Below are positions 24,759 to 33,402 of a DNA stretch of 64,000 nucleotides, in pieces. The translations under genes were made by a program, and so were the position numbers. Under the pieces are notes generated by a model. That model searched no databases. It saw only the letters and a program-made list of their open reading frames with translations, and was not told the DNA's origin. Numbering within the stretch: position 1 is the first letter of the stretch; each line of letters opens with the position of its first letter. This DNA is from JBEVOS01 sp044226655 (GTDB lineage: Bacteria; Pseudomonadota; Alphaproteobacteria; Caulobacterales; Aquidulcibacteraceae): positions 806,001 through 870,000 of the forward strand of contig JBGAGO010000001.1 of NCBI GenBank assembly GCA_044226655.1. Direction: 5' to 3'.

Positions 24759-25784
24759 TTAGGCCGCCTGCTTCTCCAGCTTCCGGTCCCATTCGCCCTT
24801 GCTTGCGAGGCCATTCATGCGGGCGCGGTGGAGGAAGGCGGCTTGCGCTTTGGCGACGTTTTCGGCGCGGCCGCCCCACGCCTTCTGTGGCGCGGCCTGC
24901 AGCGCGCGGCCGTAGGAGAACGTCATTTTCCACGGGAAGCCGCCGAGCGCGTTCATGGCGTTCAGATGCGCCGTCGCCAGCTCGTCCGATTGGCCGCCCG
25001 AGAGATAGGCGATGCCCGGCACGGCGGAGGGCACCGTGTTCTTGAGCACGCGGATGGTGCGCTCGGCCACTTCATCCACGCCCGCTTGGGCGCCGCATTT
25101 CTTGCCGCACACGATCATGTTCGGCTTCAGCACCGTGCCTTCAAGCGCGACCTTGGCGATGTGCAGCTCGCTATAAAGATCGCGCAGCACGGCGGTCGTC
25201 ACCTCTTCGCAGCGCGCCGCGTCATGGGCGCCGTCCATCAGCACTTCGGGCTCGACGATCGGCACGATGTTGGCGTCCTGGCAGAGCGCGGCATAGCGCG
25301 CGAGCGCATGCATATTGGCGTGGATCGCGGCCTGCGTGGGAACGCCGTCTGAAATGTCGATCACGGCGCGCCATTTCGCGAAGCGCGCGCCTTGCTCGTA
25401 ATATTTCGGCAGCCGCTTCGCGAGATTGTCGAGGCCCTTGGTGATGGTCTCGCCTTGCGCTGCGCCCGGCAGCGGCTCGACCCCTTCGTCCACTTTGATG
25501 CCCGGCAGCGCGCCGCTCTCAGCGATCACCTGCACGAGCGGGGCGCCGTCCTTCGCCTTCTGCCAGATGGTTTCATCGTAGAGGATGACGCCGGACACGT
25601 ACCGCATCGCGTCGTTCGCGCGGAACATCAGCTCGCGGTAATCGCGGCGATTGTCTTCGGTGTTTTCGACGCCGATGGCTTCGAAGCGTTTGCCGATCGT
25701 GCCGGTGGATTCGTCCGCCGCGAGAATGCCCCGGCCGGGCGCAACCATCGCCTCTGCGACCTTGTTCAATTCAGCGATGTTCAT
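24759..25784 (-). CDS. Fructose-bisphosphate aldolase, class I (eukaryote-like)
   Basis: 341 residues from ATG 25784, preceded by GGGGG; ATG 25787 is equally in frame. PGRGILAADESTGTIGKRF and the Schiff-base lysine region VALEGTVLKPNMIVCGKK identify the classical class I family. The substrate phosphate region and the GGQSDELATAHLNAMN segment are intact. It cleaves fructose-1,6-bisphosphate to two triose phosphates. It follows a second, different class I aldolase (FbaB type) by ~70 bases on the same strand. Confidence 0.93.
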   Translation of the reverse strand: MNIAELNKVAEAMVAPGRGILAADESTGTIGKRFEAIGVENTEDNRRDYRELMFRANDAMRYVSGVILYDETIWQKAKDGAPLVQVIAESGALPGIKVDEGVEPLPGAAQGETITKGLDNLAKRLPKYYEQGARFAKWRAVIDISDGVPTQAAIHANMHALARYAALCQDANIVPIVEPEVLMDGAHDAARCEEVTTAVLRDLYSELHIAKVALEGTVLKPNMIVCGKKCGAQAGVDEVAERTIRVLKNTVPSAVPGIAYLSGGQSDELATAHLNAMNALGGFPWKMTFSYGRALQAAPQKAWGGRAENVAKAQAAFLHRARMNGLASKGEWDRKLEKQAA

Positions 25785-25855
25785 CATATCCCCCAAGGAC
25801 TTTGCGCCTTTTTCGCCTTGCCGGCGGAGGCGGTCAAGCAGGGGCTGGGCGCGCG

Positions 25856-26770
25856 CTATTCCTCGCCTTTGTAGATGCGCACAAGCTTTTCGAGCATTTT
25901 CAGCGCGTCTTCGCGCGGCCGCTGGAACGTGTTGCGCCCGATGATGGAGCCATTGCCGCCGCCGTCGCGAATGTCGCGCGCGTCTTGATAGACCGCGTCC
26001 GCGCCCTTCGCCGCGCCGCCGGAGAACACCACGATGCGGCGCCCGCTGAACGCGGCCTGCACCACGTGTTCGACGCGCTTGGCCTGCGCCGACCAATCCT
26101 GGCCGTCATAGACCTTCTGCGCATCCTTCTGTTCGATGTGCGCGCTGGGCAGCTTCACCTTGATGATGTGCGCGCCGAGCAGCGCCGCCATGTGCGCCGC
26201 GTAGGCGCCGACATCGAGCGCGAGTTCGCCTTCCTTGGTCAGCATGCCGCCGCGCGGATAGGACCAGATCACCGTCGCGATGCCGACGGATTTGGCCTCC
26301 GCCGACATCTCACGGATTTCTTCCATCATCTCGAACACCTCGTCCGAGCCCGGATAGATGGTGAAGCCGATCGCGGCGCAGCCGAGCCGCAGCGCATCTT
26401 CGACGCCGCCCGTCATCGCCTGGTTGATCGAGGTCGCCCAGGAATTGGACGAGTTCACCTTGAGGATGGTCGGGATCTGCCCGGCATAGGTATCGGCGCC
26501 GGCTTCCAGCATGCCGAGCGGCGCGGCGTAGGCCGAAAGCCCCGCATCGATCGCCAATTGGAAATGGTAAAGCGGATCATAGGCGGGCGGGTTCACGGCG
26601 AAGCTGCGCGCCGGGCCGTGCTCGAAGCCCTGATCGACTGGCAGGATGATGAGCTTGCCCGTGCCGCCCAGCCGCCCCTGGGTCAGGATGCGCGCCAGAT
26701 TGGCCTTCGTGCCGGGATTGTCGCTCTCGTAATTGTCGAGAATCTTCTTCACGGTCGGCGTGAAGGCCAT
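25856..26770 (-). CDS. fbaB: Fructose-bisphosphate aldolase, class I (FbaB/DhnA archaeal type)
   Basis: 304 residues from ATG 26770. LIILPVDQGFEHGPARSF, the YPRGGMLTKEGE segment and the lysine strand GAHIIKVKLPSAH define the DhnA/FbaB family, distinct from classical class I aldolases although both use a lysine Schiff base. The phosphate-binding FSGGAAKGADAVYQDARDI is conserved. In other bacteria FbaB is linked to gluconeogenic growth. Two aldolase types side by side may divide glycolytic and gluconeogenic flux (inference). Confidence 0.93.
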   Translation of the reverse strand: MAFTPTVKKILDNYESDNPGTKANLARILTQGRLGGTGKLIILPVDQGFEHGPARSFAVNPPAYDPLYHFQLAIDAGLSAYAAPLGMLEAGADTYAGQIPTILKVNSSNSWATSINQAMTGGVEDALRLGCAAIGFTIYPGSDEVFEMMEEIREMSAEAKSVGIATVIWSYPRGGMLTKEGELALDVGAYAAHMAALLGAHIIKVKLPSAHIEQKDAQKVYDGQDWSAQAKRVEHVVQAAFSGRRIVVFSGGAAKGADAVYQDARDIRDGGGNGSIIGRNTFQRPREDALKMLEKLVRIYKGEE

Positions 26771-26888
26771 GATGTCGGGCTCCGTTTGATCGCTGGAAGA
26801 GCGCCTAGCAGACGCGAAGCGATTTGAGAATTCCGCTCGCGTGCGTCGCGGCGGCTGAGCCAGCTTCCCGCCTCAGACGAGTATTCGC

Positions 26889-27029
26889 CTACTCCGCCGC
26901 CTTGCCCGCCGCGTCTTCATCCGCGCGTTCGCGCCGCCAACGGCGCTCGTCGAACCAGCCCATCACGCGCATCCCGGCGACCACGGCCAAGGCGCCCAGA
27001 ACCGCCAGCAAATAGTCGCTCATCGCCAT
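26889..27029 (-). CDS. Small membrane protein, 46 residues
   Basis: ATG 27029 (second ATG at 27023). A single hydrophobic helix (LLAVLGALAVVAGMRVMGWF) is followed by a charged tail rich in Arg/Glu. It begins one base after the stop of the preceding 73-residue membrane protein, so the two are likely co-translated. No family recognised. Confidence 0.5.
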   Translation of the reverse strand: MAMSDYLLAVLGALAVVAGMRVMGWFDERRWRRERADEDAAGKAAE

Positions 27030-27030
27030 G

Positions 27031-27252
27031 TCAGTCCTCCAAGGCGCCGAGGATGGCTTTCGCCCAGAGATGCAACAGCAGGAATATGATCGCGCTGAAG
27101 AAGAATTGCACGACGGTCGCCGCCGTCCAGCCGGATTGAAGGAAGGGCTGTAGAAATCCGCCCAAGAAGATGGCCAAGCCGATCGCGTTGACGGAGTTGG
27201 CTTCCAATTCAACCCGCTTGTTCCGGGTTGCCTTGCCAATTCGCGCCGCCAT
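27031..27252 (-). CDS. Small membrane protein, 73 residues
   Basis: ATG 27252 to TGA 27031. A basic N-terminus (MAARIGKATRNKRVELEANS) leads into two hydrophobic segments (NAIGLAIFLGGFLQPFLQSG and VVQFFFSAIIFLLLHLWAKA). It lies between pgk and the 46-residue protein on the same strand. No family recognised; possibly an inner-membrane pair with its neighbour. Confidence 0.6.
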   Translation of the reverse strand: MAARIGKATRNKRVELEANSVNAIGLAIFLGGFLQPFLQSGWTAATVVQFFFSAIIFLLLHLWAKAILGALED

Positions 27253-27275
27253 CTACCGCCTCCCGCGGCAATCTA

Positions 27276-28469
27276 TCAGGTCGCCTTGAGCGCCTCCACG
27301 CCGGGCAAAACTTTGCCTTCCATCCATTCCAGGAACGCGCCGCCGGCGGTGGAGACGAAGGTGAAATCGGCGCCGACGCCGGCGTGGTTGAGCGCGGCCA
27401 CTGTATCGCCGCCGCCGGCCACCGCGATCAACTTACCGTTCTTCGCGCGCGCGGCGGCGTGGCGCGCGGCCGCCACCGTGCCGTGATCGAAGGGCGGGGT
27501 TTCGAACACGCCGAGCGGGCCGTTCCAGATCAGCGTGTTGCTCTCATCCATCGCCCGCGTCAGCCGCGCGATGGTCTCCGGCCCCGCATCCAGAATGCGC
27601 TCGTCATTGTCGATCGCGCCCAGGCCGCGCACGAAGGCCGGCGCACGCGCGTCGAGCTTTTCCGCAACGATGGTGTCGATCGGCAGCAGCAATTCGCATT
27701 TATGCATGCCGGCCGCGCGAATGATCTCGCGCGCGGTATCGCCCAGATCCTTCTCGCAATAGGAGGCGCCGACCTCCCAGCCTTGCGCATAGAGGAACGT
27801 GTTCGCCATGCCCCCGCCGATGGCGAGCTTGTCGAGCTTGGCGACGAGATTTTTCAGCAAATCGATCTTGGTCGATACTTTCGAACCGCCGACAATGCCC
27901 AGCACCGGCCGGCGCGGATTGCCGAGCGCGGCGTCGAGCGCATCGAGCTCCGCTTCCATCGACTTGCCGGCATAGGCGGGCAGGAGATGGGCGAGGCCTT
28001 CCGTCGAGGCGTGCGCTCGGTGCGCGGCCGAAAACGCATCGTTCACGTAAAGATCGCCCAGCTCGGCAAACGCCTTCGCCAGCGCCGGATCGTTGGTTTC
28101 CTCGCCGGCGTGAAAGCGCGTGTTCTCCAGCAGGATCACGCCGCCCGCGGGCGCTGCGGCGATCGCGCTCTTGGCCGCGTCGCCGATACAATCGTTCGCG
28201 AAGGCAACCGGCGCACCAAGCAGCTCGGACAACGGCGCCACGACCGGCTGCAAGGACATCGACGGCACGCGCTTGCCCTTCGGCCGGTCGAAATGCGCCA
28301 ACAGCGCGACCTTGGCGCCTTTCTCGCGCAGCGCGCGGATCGTCGGCAGCGCCGCGCGCAGCCGGGTATCGTCGCTGACGCGCCCATCCTGCATCGGCAC
28401 GTTGAAATCGACGCGCACCAAAGCGGTCTTGCCCTTTGCGTCTGCGGCGTCGAGGCGGCGGAAACTCAT
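27276..28469 (-). CDS. pgk: Phosphoglycerate kinase
   Basis: 397 residues from ATG 28469. KTALVRVDFNVPMQDGRVSD is the N-terminal signature, LLAHFDRPKGKR the substrate basic patch, LGIVGGSKVSTKI the hinge, and AVAGGGDTVAAL the nucleotide site near the end. It transfers phosphate from 1,3-bisphosphoglycerate to ADP. It lies between the aldolases and gap in a cluster of central carbon genes on the minus strand. Confidence 0.97.
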   Translation of the reverse strand: MSFRRLDAADAKGKTALVRVDFNVPMQDGRVSDDTRLRAALPTIRALREKGAKVALLAHFDRPKGKRVPSMSLQPVVAPLSELLGAPVAFANDCIGDAAKSAIAAAPAGGVILLENTRFHAGEETNDPALAKAFAELGDLYVNDAFSAAHRAHASTEGLAHLLPAYAGKSMEAELDALDAALGNPRRPVLGIVGGSKVSTKIDLLKNLVAKLDKLAIGGGMANTFLYAQGWEVGASYCEKDLGDTAREIIRAAGMHKCELLLPIDTIVAEKLDARAPAFVRGLGAIDNDERILDAGPETIARLTRAMDESNTLIWNGPLGVFETPPFDHGTVAAARHAAARAKNGKLIAVAGGGDTVAALNHAGVGADFTFVSTAGGAFLEWMEGKVLPGVEALKAT

Positions 28470-28478
28470 CGATGGTCC

Positions 28479-28997
28479 TTAAGCGAGGCTGGTCGGCAGG
28501 AAATCGCGCTTGCCCAGATCGACGCCGTTATGGCGCAGAATGTCGTAGGCGGTTGCGACGTGAAAATAGAAATTCGGCAGCACGAAATAGGACACGTATC
28601 TGTCGCCCGTCAGCTTCATGCTCGTGTCAGGTCCAACGCGGATGTCCAGTTCGCGTGTGGCGGCGTCCTTCAGCTTGTCCGGCCCGATGCCTGACACGAT
28701 CGCGATCGACCGCGCAATGCGCGCGCGATGATCGGCGATGGTCTTCTCGACATCGGGGAAATCCGGCGGCGTCTCGCCCGCGAGCCGGCACATGCAATTC
28801 TTTGGAAACGCCGTCGCCATCGCGAGCTGGCCCGCGAGCGGCAGCATGTCCGGCGCCAGCCGCGCCTGCAGCAAGGTTTCCGCGTCGAATCCCTTCGCCG
28901 CCGCGAACGCCTCGGCCTTGTCGAGCCAGAGGCTCACATTCTTCAGCATTGCGATGAAGAGCGGCGCCGTCGCGGCGTGCAGATCGATCGTGCTCAA
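28479..28997 (-). CDS. DUF1993 domain-containing protein
   Basis: 172 residues from TTG 28997, chosen for AGGAG seven bases upstream; longer readings run through the next gene. Motifs TAPLFIAMLKNVSLWLDKAE and RLAPDMLPLAGQLAMATAFP match DUF1993, a DinB-like helical bundle family. The C-terminal FVLPNFYFHVATAYDILRHN supplies conserved histidines. Enzymatic activity is unknown. Located 10 bp upstream of pgk. Confidence 0.85.
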   Translation of the reverse strand: MSTIDLHAATAPLFIAMLKNVSLWLDKAEAFAAAKGFDAETLLQARLAPDMLPLAGQLAMATAFPKNCMCRLAGETPPDFPDVEKTIADHRARIARSIAIVSGIGPDKLKDAATRELDIRVGPDTSMKLTGDRYVSYFVLPNFYFHVATAYDILRHNGVDLGKRDFLPTSLA

Positions 28998-29007
28998 AGC
29001 CAAGCTC

Positions 29008-29295
29008 CTAGGCGGCGACCCAGCCATGCAGCGCACGGCCGACAAAGAAAGCGCCGGCCAGCACGCCGGCGAGAACGACGAGCGCAAAGGCGCTCGATCG
29101 GATCAGCGCGCCGACATCGTCGGCATACATCCGCGCCAGCGCCGTGCGGCGCGACCATAGCCAATACGCAATCATCGCGGCGATGAGCCCGATCAGCGCA
29201 GCGATCGGGGCGCCCGCCCCGCCCAGCGCGCTCGCCAACACGACGAAGGTCAACTCGATCGCTGCGTTCTGAAGATTGGGCGTGCGCGCAGCCAT
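29008..29295 (-). CDS. Small membrane protein, 95 residues
   Basis: ATG 29295. Two or three hydrophobic helices (LTFVVLASALGGAGAPIAAL, LIGLIAAMIAYWLWSRR and AFALVVLAGVLAGAFFVGRA). It starts four bases after the bioB stop, so it is probably in the bioB transcript. No family recognised. Confidence 0.65.
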   Translation of the reverse strand: MAARTPNLQNAAIELTFVVLASALGGAGAPIAALIGLIAAMIAYWLWSRRTALARMYADDVGALIRSSAFALVVLAGVLAGAFFVGRALHGWVAA

Positions 29296-29299
29296 GAGC

Positions 29300-30241
29300 T
29301 CAGCCCGGCACGCCCATCTTTTCGAGCAGCGCGTCATCGCGCACGCGGCCCGGATTCGGTGTCGTGAGCAGCTTGTCGCCGATGAAAATCGAATTCGCGC
29401 CCGCGAGCAGGCAGAGCGCCTGCAGTTCCGCGCTCATCGTCTCGCGCCCCGCCGCGATGCGCACCACGGATTTCGGAAACACGATGCGCGCCACCGCCAG
29501 CCAGCGCACGAAATCGAGCCCGTCGATCGGCGCGGAATCGCCCAAAGGCGTGCCCGGGATCGGCACCAGGCGATTGATCGGCACGCTCTCGGGATGCGGA
29601 TCGAGCTTCGCCAGCTCAACGATCAGATCAGCGCGATCTTCCGGCCGTTCGCCCATGCCCAGAATGCCGCCGCAGCACAGATTGATGCCGGCCTTGCGGC
29701 AATTCGCGAGCGTATCCAGCCGCTCGTCATAGGTGCGCGTCGAAACGACCGTCGGATAGTACTCTCGACCGCTGTCAAGATTGTGATTGTAATAGTCGAG
29801 GCCGGCTTCGCCGAGCGCATCGGCCTGGCCCGGCGTGAGCATGCCCAACGTCATGCAGGTTTCGAGGCCGAGCGCCTTGACGCCGCGCACCATCTCTTCG
29901 ATCGCCGGCAGATCGCGATCCTTCAGCTCGCGCCAAGCCGCGCCCATGCAGAAGCGCTCGGCGCCTTCGTCCTTGGCGCGCTGCGCCGCCGCGATCACCT
30001 CATCGACCGGCATCAGTTTGGACGCCGTCAGCCCCGTCTTCACGAACGCCGATTGGCTGCAATAGCCGCAATTCTCCGGGCATCCGCCGGTCTTGATGTT
30101 CAAGAGCCGCGATTTCTGAACGGCATTGGGATCGTGATGCGCCCGAAGCGCCGTCTGCGCCTCGTAAAGCAGGTCGGAGAGGGGGCGTTCGGAGAGCGCC
30201 AGCACCTCGGCGCGGGTCCAGTCATGGCGGAGAGCGGTCAT
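29300..30241 (-). CDS. bioB: Biotin synthase
   Basis: 313 residues from ATG 30241 (a GTG at 30274 would add 11). The radical-SAM cysteines are in GGCPENCGYCSQSAF, followed by the [2Fe-2S] ligands in NLCCGGILGMGE and conserved NHNLDSGREYYPTV. It inserts sulfur into dethiobiotin. No other bio genes are present in the window, so it is a detached copy of the pathway. Confidence 0.96.
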   Translation of the reverse strand: MTALRHDWTRAEVLALSERPLSDLLYEAQTALRAHHDPNAVQKSRLLNIKTGGCPENCGYCSQSAFVKTGLTASKLMPVDEVIAAAQRAKDEGAERFCMGAAWRELKDRDLPAIEEMVRGVKALGLETCMTLGMLTPGQADALGEAGLDYYNHNLDSGREYYPTVVSTRTYDERLDTLANCRKAGINLCCGGILGMGERPEDRADLIVELAKLDPHPESVPINRLVPIPGTPLGDSAPIDGLDFVRWLAVARIVFPKSVVRIAAGRETMSAELQALCLLAGANSIFIGDKLLTTPNPGRVRDDALLEKMGVPG

Positions 30242-30363
30242 GACGCCGTGATGGCGGGCGGCGGCGGGAAACACAAGGTTCAGCGTGCGGGAGGCGCAAG
30301 GGAGCGCCCAAATACGATCCCTGCCCAGCGTTGGTGAGGGCGGAATGCGCGCGGGGTCCCGGC

Positions 30364-30771
30364 CTACTGGTTCGCCTCTACATGTCTGGCGAAATTGTTG
30401 AGGATCGCCTGCCAGCCCTCGCGTTGCTGTTCGGGCGAGTTTTCAGTTTCGGTGTCGAACGAGACGCGCACCAGCACGCCGCCTTCGGCGGGCGAAAACT
30501 CCACCGCCGCCGCCCGATCCCCGAACGCATACTCGATCCGCCGCTGCGGCTCGATCTTGGTGTATGTCCCCGCGAAGTCGAAGCCGAAGCTGCCGTCCTT
30601 CGCCTCCATCCGCGAGGAGAATTGTCCGCCAACGCGCAGATCGACCGTCGATTTGGTCGTGTGCCAATCGTCGGACGCCGCGTTCCATTGCACGATGTCG
30701 GCCGGCGTGACGTACGCGTCCCAGACCCTGGCGATCGGCGCACGCACAAGTTTCTCGACTGTAATTCTCAT
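30364..30771 (-). CDS. SRPBCC (AHSA1-like) domain protein
   Basis: 135 residues from ATG 30771. Begins with ITVEKLVRAPIARVWDAYVT and has the PADIVQWNAASDDWH segment and FAGTYTKIEPQRRIEYAF, typical of START-like AHSA1 proteins. The fold forms a hydrophobic ligand pocket. Ligand and role unknown. The gene stands alone between bioB and the barstar gene. Confidence 0.85.
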   Translation of the reverse strand: MRITVEKLVRAPIARVWDAYVTPADIVQWNAASDDWHTTKSTVDLRVGGQFSSRMEAKDGSFGFDFAGTYTKIEPQRRIEYAFGDRAAAVEFSPAEGGVLVRVSFDTETENSPEQQREGWQAILNNFARHVEANQ

Positions 30772-30919
30772 TGTCTCGCTCCGCTGACGTGCAGTTTCGT
30801 CTTATAGACGTTGGCCGCCGCCTGCAGCCGACACCCCCAGCGCATTTTAGGCGGCCCGTCTAGGTCGCCCGGTCGCAGCGGGGGTGCGGCGGCGGCGGCC
30901 TTTTGCCGTACGCGGAGAT

Positions 30920-31324
30920 TCAATCGAGCACGAGCCGAACATTGTCTTCGGCTTGTTCGCCGCCCGGCCCGTGGTCGCGAACGATTTCAACAAGCAAGTC
31001 GAACAACGTTGGCCCGACATTGGCGCGGGCATTGGTTAGTTCGACTCGAACGGAATCTCGATTGCCGGGGTGACAGCGCTGCAACTTCTCTTCGAGATGT
31101 TTGCCTGTTTCGATGTAGCTCAACTTTTCCTTTGAGACGCTCGCGTGCGTCCATCTGAGCGTGAAGCCGCCGGCAGGCGTCCCGAACCCACCGGAAAGGA
31201 GGTCATCGAACGCATCAAGATTTCGGCCCCATCGGCGGCCGGGGACGAGCACGCGGCTGATCTCGTCATAGAAGGTATCCAACGACGTGATCTTAGAGCT
31301 GTCGATTACGTATTCTTTGGTCAC
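30920..31324 (-). CDS. Barstar family protein (orphan)
   Basis: 134 residues from GTG 31324; no clear Shine-Dalgarno precedes it. YVIDSSKITSLDTFYDEISR and WGRNLDAFDDLLSGGFGTP are the barstar signature, including the residues that bind RNase active sites. The C-terminus (AEDNVRLVLD) is also conserved. Barstar neutralises barnase-type RNases, but no barnase or polymorphic toxin gene is nearby. It may be an immunity gene kept against foreign effectors, or inhibit an endogenous RNase. Confidence 0.8.
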   Translation of the reverse strand: MTKEYVIDSSKITSLDTFYDEISRVLVPGRRWGRNLDAFDDLLSGGFGTPAGGFTLRWTHASVSKEKLSYIETGKHLEEKLQRCHPGNRDSVRVELTNARANVGPTLFDLLVEIVRDHGPGGEQAEDNVRLVLD

Positions 31325-31444
31325 GGAGGAAATCTACACCAACGCGCGTTCTGCGTCCGCTCGTCGCGAGAAGCAGGCCTGTGTACGCGATGCCAGCTCG
31401 CCTTTCAAAGGGCGATCAGTGGCAAAATTGGAGCGCGCGGCCCC

Positions 31445-32452
31445 TCAAATCGTCTTCGCGAACGCCACCGCGGTATCGCTCATGCGGTTCGAGAAGCCCC
31501 ATTCGTTGTCGTACCAAGAGAGGATCGACACGAAAGTGCCGTCCATCACCTTGGTCTGATCGAGATGGAAGATCGAGGAATGCGGGTCGTGGTTGAAATC
31601 CATCGACACGTTGGGCTGATCGGTGACGCCCAGCACGCCCTTCAGCGCGCCGTTCGCCGCCTTCTTGATCGCGTCATTGATTTCCTCGACCGTCGTCGCG
31701 CGCTTGGCGACGAATTTGAGATCAACCACCGAGACATTCGGCGTCGGCACGCGCATCGAAATGCCGTCTAGTTTGCCTTTGAGTTCCGGCAGAACCAGGC
31801 CCACAGCTTTCGCTGCGCCCGTCGAGGTCGGGATCATGTTCAAGGCCGCGGCGCGCGCGCGATAGAGATCCTTGTGCATCTGATCAAGCGTCGGCTGATC
31901 GTTGGTGTAGGAATGGATCGTCGTCATCATGCCGCGCTCGATGCCGACCAGATCGTGCAGCACTTTGGCGACCGGCACGAGGCAGTTCGTCGTGCACGAG
32001 GCGTTCGAGATGACCTTGTGGTCCTTGGTCAGCTTGTCGTGGTTGACGCCGTAGACCACCGTCAGATCCGCGCCATCCGCCGGCGCCGACACGATCACCC
32101 GCTTGGCGCCCGCATCGAGATGCGCCGCGGCTTGCTCGCGCTTGGTGAAAATGCCCGTGCATTCGAGCGCGATGTCGACGCCCAGTTCCTTGTGCGGCAG
32201 CTCGGCCGGGTTGCGCACCGCCGTCACCTTGATCGGCTTGCCCGCCACCACGATCGTATCACCCTTGACCTCAACGGAGGCCGGGAAGCGGCCATGCACG
32301 CTGTCGAAGCGCAGCAAATGCGCATTGGTCTCGACGGGCCCCAGATCGTTCACCGAGACGATCTCGATATCGGTGCGGCCGGATTCCACGATCGCGCGCA
32401 AAACGTTCCGCCCGATGCGCCCGAAACCGTTGATCGAGGCCCGAACCGCCAT
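31445..32452 (-). CDS. gap: Glyceraldehyde-3-phosphate dehydrogenase, type I
   Basis: 335 residues from ATG 32452. The NAD-binding INGFGRIGRNVLRA, the catalytic cysteine motif SNASCTTNCL, and the C-terminal WYDNEWGFSNRMSDTA are all present. It interconverts glyceraldehyde-3-phosphate and 1,3-bisphosphoglycerate. Together with pgk and the aldolases it forms a loose glycolysis/gluconeogenesis cluster. The Asp-Leu-Gly region (VNDLGPVETNAH) suggests NAD preference. Confidence 0.97.
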   Translation of the reverse strand: MAVRASINGFGRIGRNVLRAIVESGRTDIEIVSVNDLGPVETNAHLLRFDSVHGRFPASVEVKGDTIVVAGKPIKVTAVRNPAELPHKELGVDIALECTGIFTKREQAAAHLDAGAKRVIVSAPADGADLTVVYGVNHDKLTKDHKVISNASCTTNCLVPVAKVLHDLVGIERGMMTTIHSYTNDQPTLDQMHKDLYRARAAALNMIPTSTGAAKAVGLVLPELKGKLDGISMRVPTPNVSVVDLKFVAKRATTVEEINDAIKKAANGALKGVLGVTDQPNVSMDFNHDPHSSIFHLDQTKVMDGTFVSILSWYDNEWGFSNRMSDTAVAFAKTI

Positions 32453-32610
32453 TGCGCAAATCTCCTGGATTCCTAGTCAAATGATGTGGCCGAGGATGTG
32501 CCGCCTCAGCGCCTCCAAGTCCATACGGCGCCGGCGCAGGGCAGAAACCGCCTTTCGCGGGGGCGGCGATTTTCGCGGCGTCCGTGCGCGCCTTGAGGCC
32601 GCCGCAGAAC

Positions 32611-32756
32611 GCCCCTACCTTCGCTTTCGGGCGGCTACTGCGGCGTGCGAGACGGATTTAATCCCCAGGGCCGTATCTTCTCTATCGGGAGCTGTTCCCG
32701 GCCGGACCCTGGTCCGGACGCACGGCGCCCACCTAGTACGCTAGGGTCTAGAGGGA
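32611..32756 (+). ncRNA. ssrS: Probable 6S RNA
   Basis: Lies directly upstream of the 5-formyltetrahydrofolate cyclo-ligase gene, the usual place of 6S RNA in proteobacteria. The region folds as a long rod: CGGCGTGCG (32641) pairs with CGCACGGCG (32719) with one mismatch; TACT pairs with AGTA and CCCCTA with TAGAGGG further out; CCAGGG pairs with CCCTGG inside, leaving an open central part (AGACGGATTTAATCC) as in the promoter-mimicking bubble. Exact ends are uncertain. The RNA would sequester sigma70-RNA polymerase. Confidence 0.55.
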
Positions 32757-32808
32757 TAAATCGCCGTTCCGGCGCGTGTGGTTCCGCCCAATTTTTCTCG
32801 GAGGGCCG

Positions 32809-33402
32809 GTGAGCGCTGAGCCCGATCTGGACGCCATTAAGGCCCTCGCCCGGCGCGACGCACGGGCCCTGCGCGCCAGCATCCAGGATCCGCGCGCCGC
32901 GCTCGCCCTCATCCAGAATTTCCCGCTCGAACTCGCCCGCATCGGCCCGGTCGCCGGCTATTGGCCGTTCGGCGGCGAGATCGATCCCCGGCCGCTGATG
33001 GCTGCGCTCGCCAAGGCCGGTCTCACCATCGCACTGCCGCGCATGGACCGGCGCGAGGGCGCGGCCCGTTTTCTGGTGTGGGAGGACGCGGGCGCCTTGA
33101 AGCCCGACGCTTACGGCATGCTGGCGCCGCCGGGTGACGCCCGCGAGGTCACGCCCAAGCTCCTGCTGGTCCCCCTCCTGGCGTTCGACCGCGCCGGCCA
33201 TCGCCTCGGGCAGGGTGGAGGCCATTACGACCGCACGCTCGCGCTGCTCAAGCCGCGCGGCGCCAAGGCCATCGGCCTCGCCTATCACGCGCAGGAACTG
33301 CCGGATGTCCCCACCGCGCCCCACGATCAAGCGCTCGATTGGATCGTCACCGAGCGCGAAGCCATCCGCTGCGGCCCCGCGGAAGGGCTGCGCGGGCGAT
33401 GA
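32809..33402 (+). CDS. 5-formyltetrahydrofolate cyclo-ligase
   Basis: 197 residues from GTG 32809 (GGAGGG upstream). A GTG at 32776 would lengthen it. The basic DARALRASIQDPRAA helix, LVPLLAFDRAGHRLGQGGGH and YDRTLALL are the nucleotide and folate site motifs. It converts 5-formyl-THF to 5,10-methenyl-THF with ATP. Its close link to 6S RNA is conserved across proteobacteria (ygfA/fau). Confidence 0.9.
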   Translation: MSAEPDLDAIKALARRDARALRASIQDPRAALALIQNFPLELARIGPVAGYWPFGGEIDPRPLMAALAKAGLTIALPRMDRREGAARFLVWEDAGALKPDAYGMLAPPGDAREVTPKLLLVPLLAFDRAGHRLGQGGGHYDRTLALLKPRGAKAIGLAYHAQELPDVPTAPHDQALDWIVTEREAIRCGPAEGLRGR

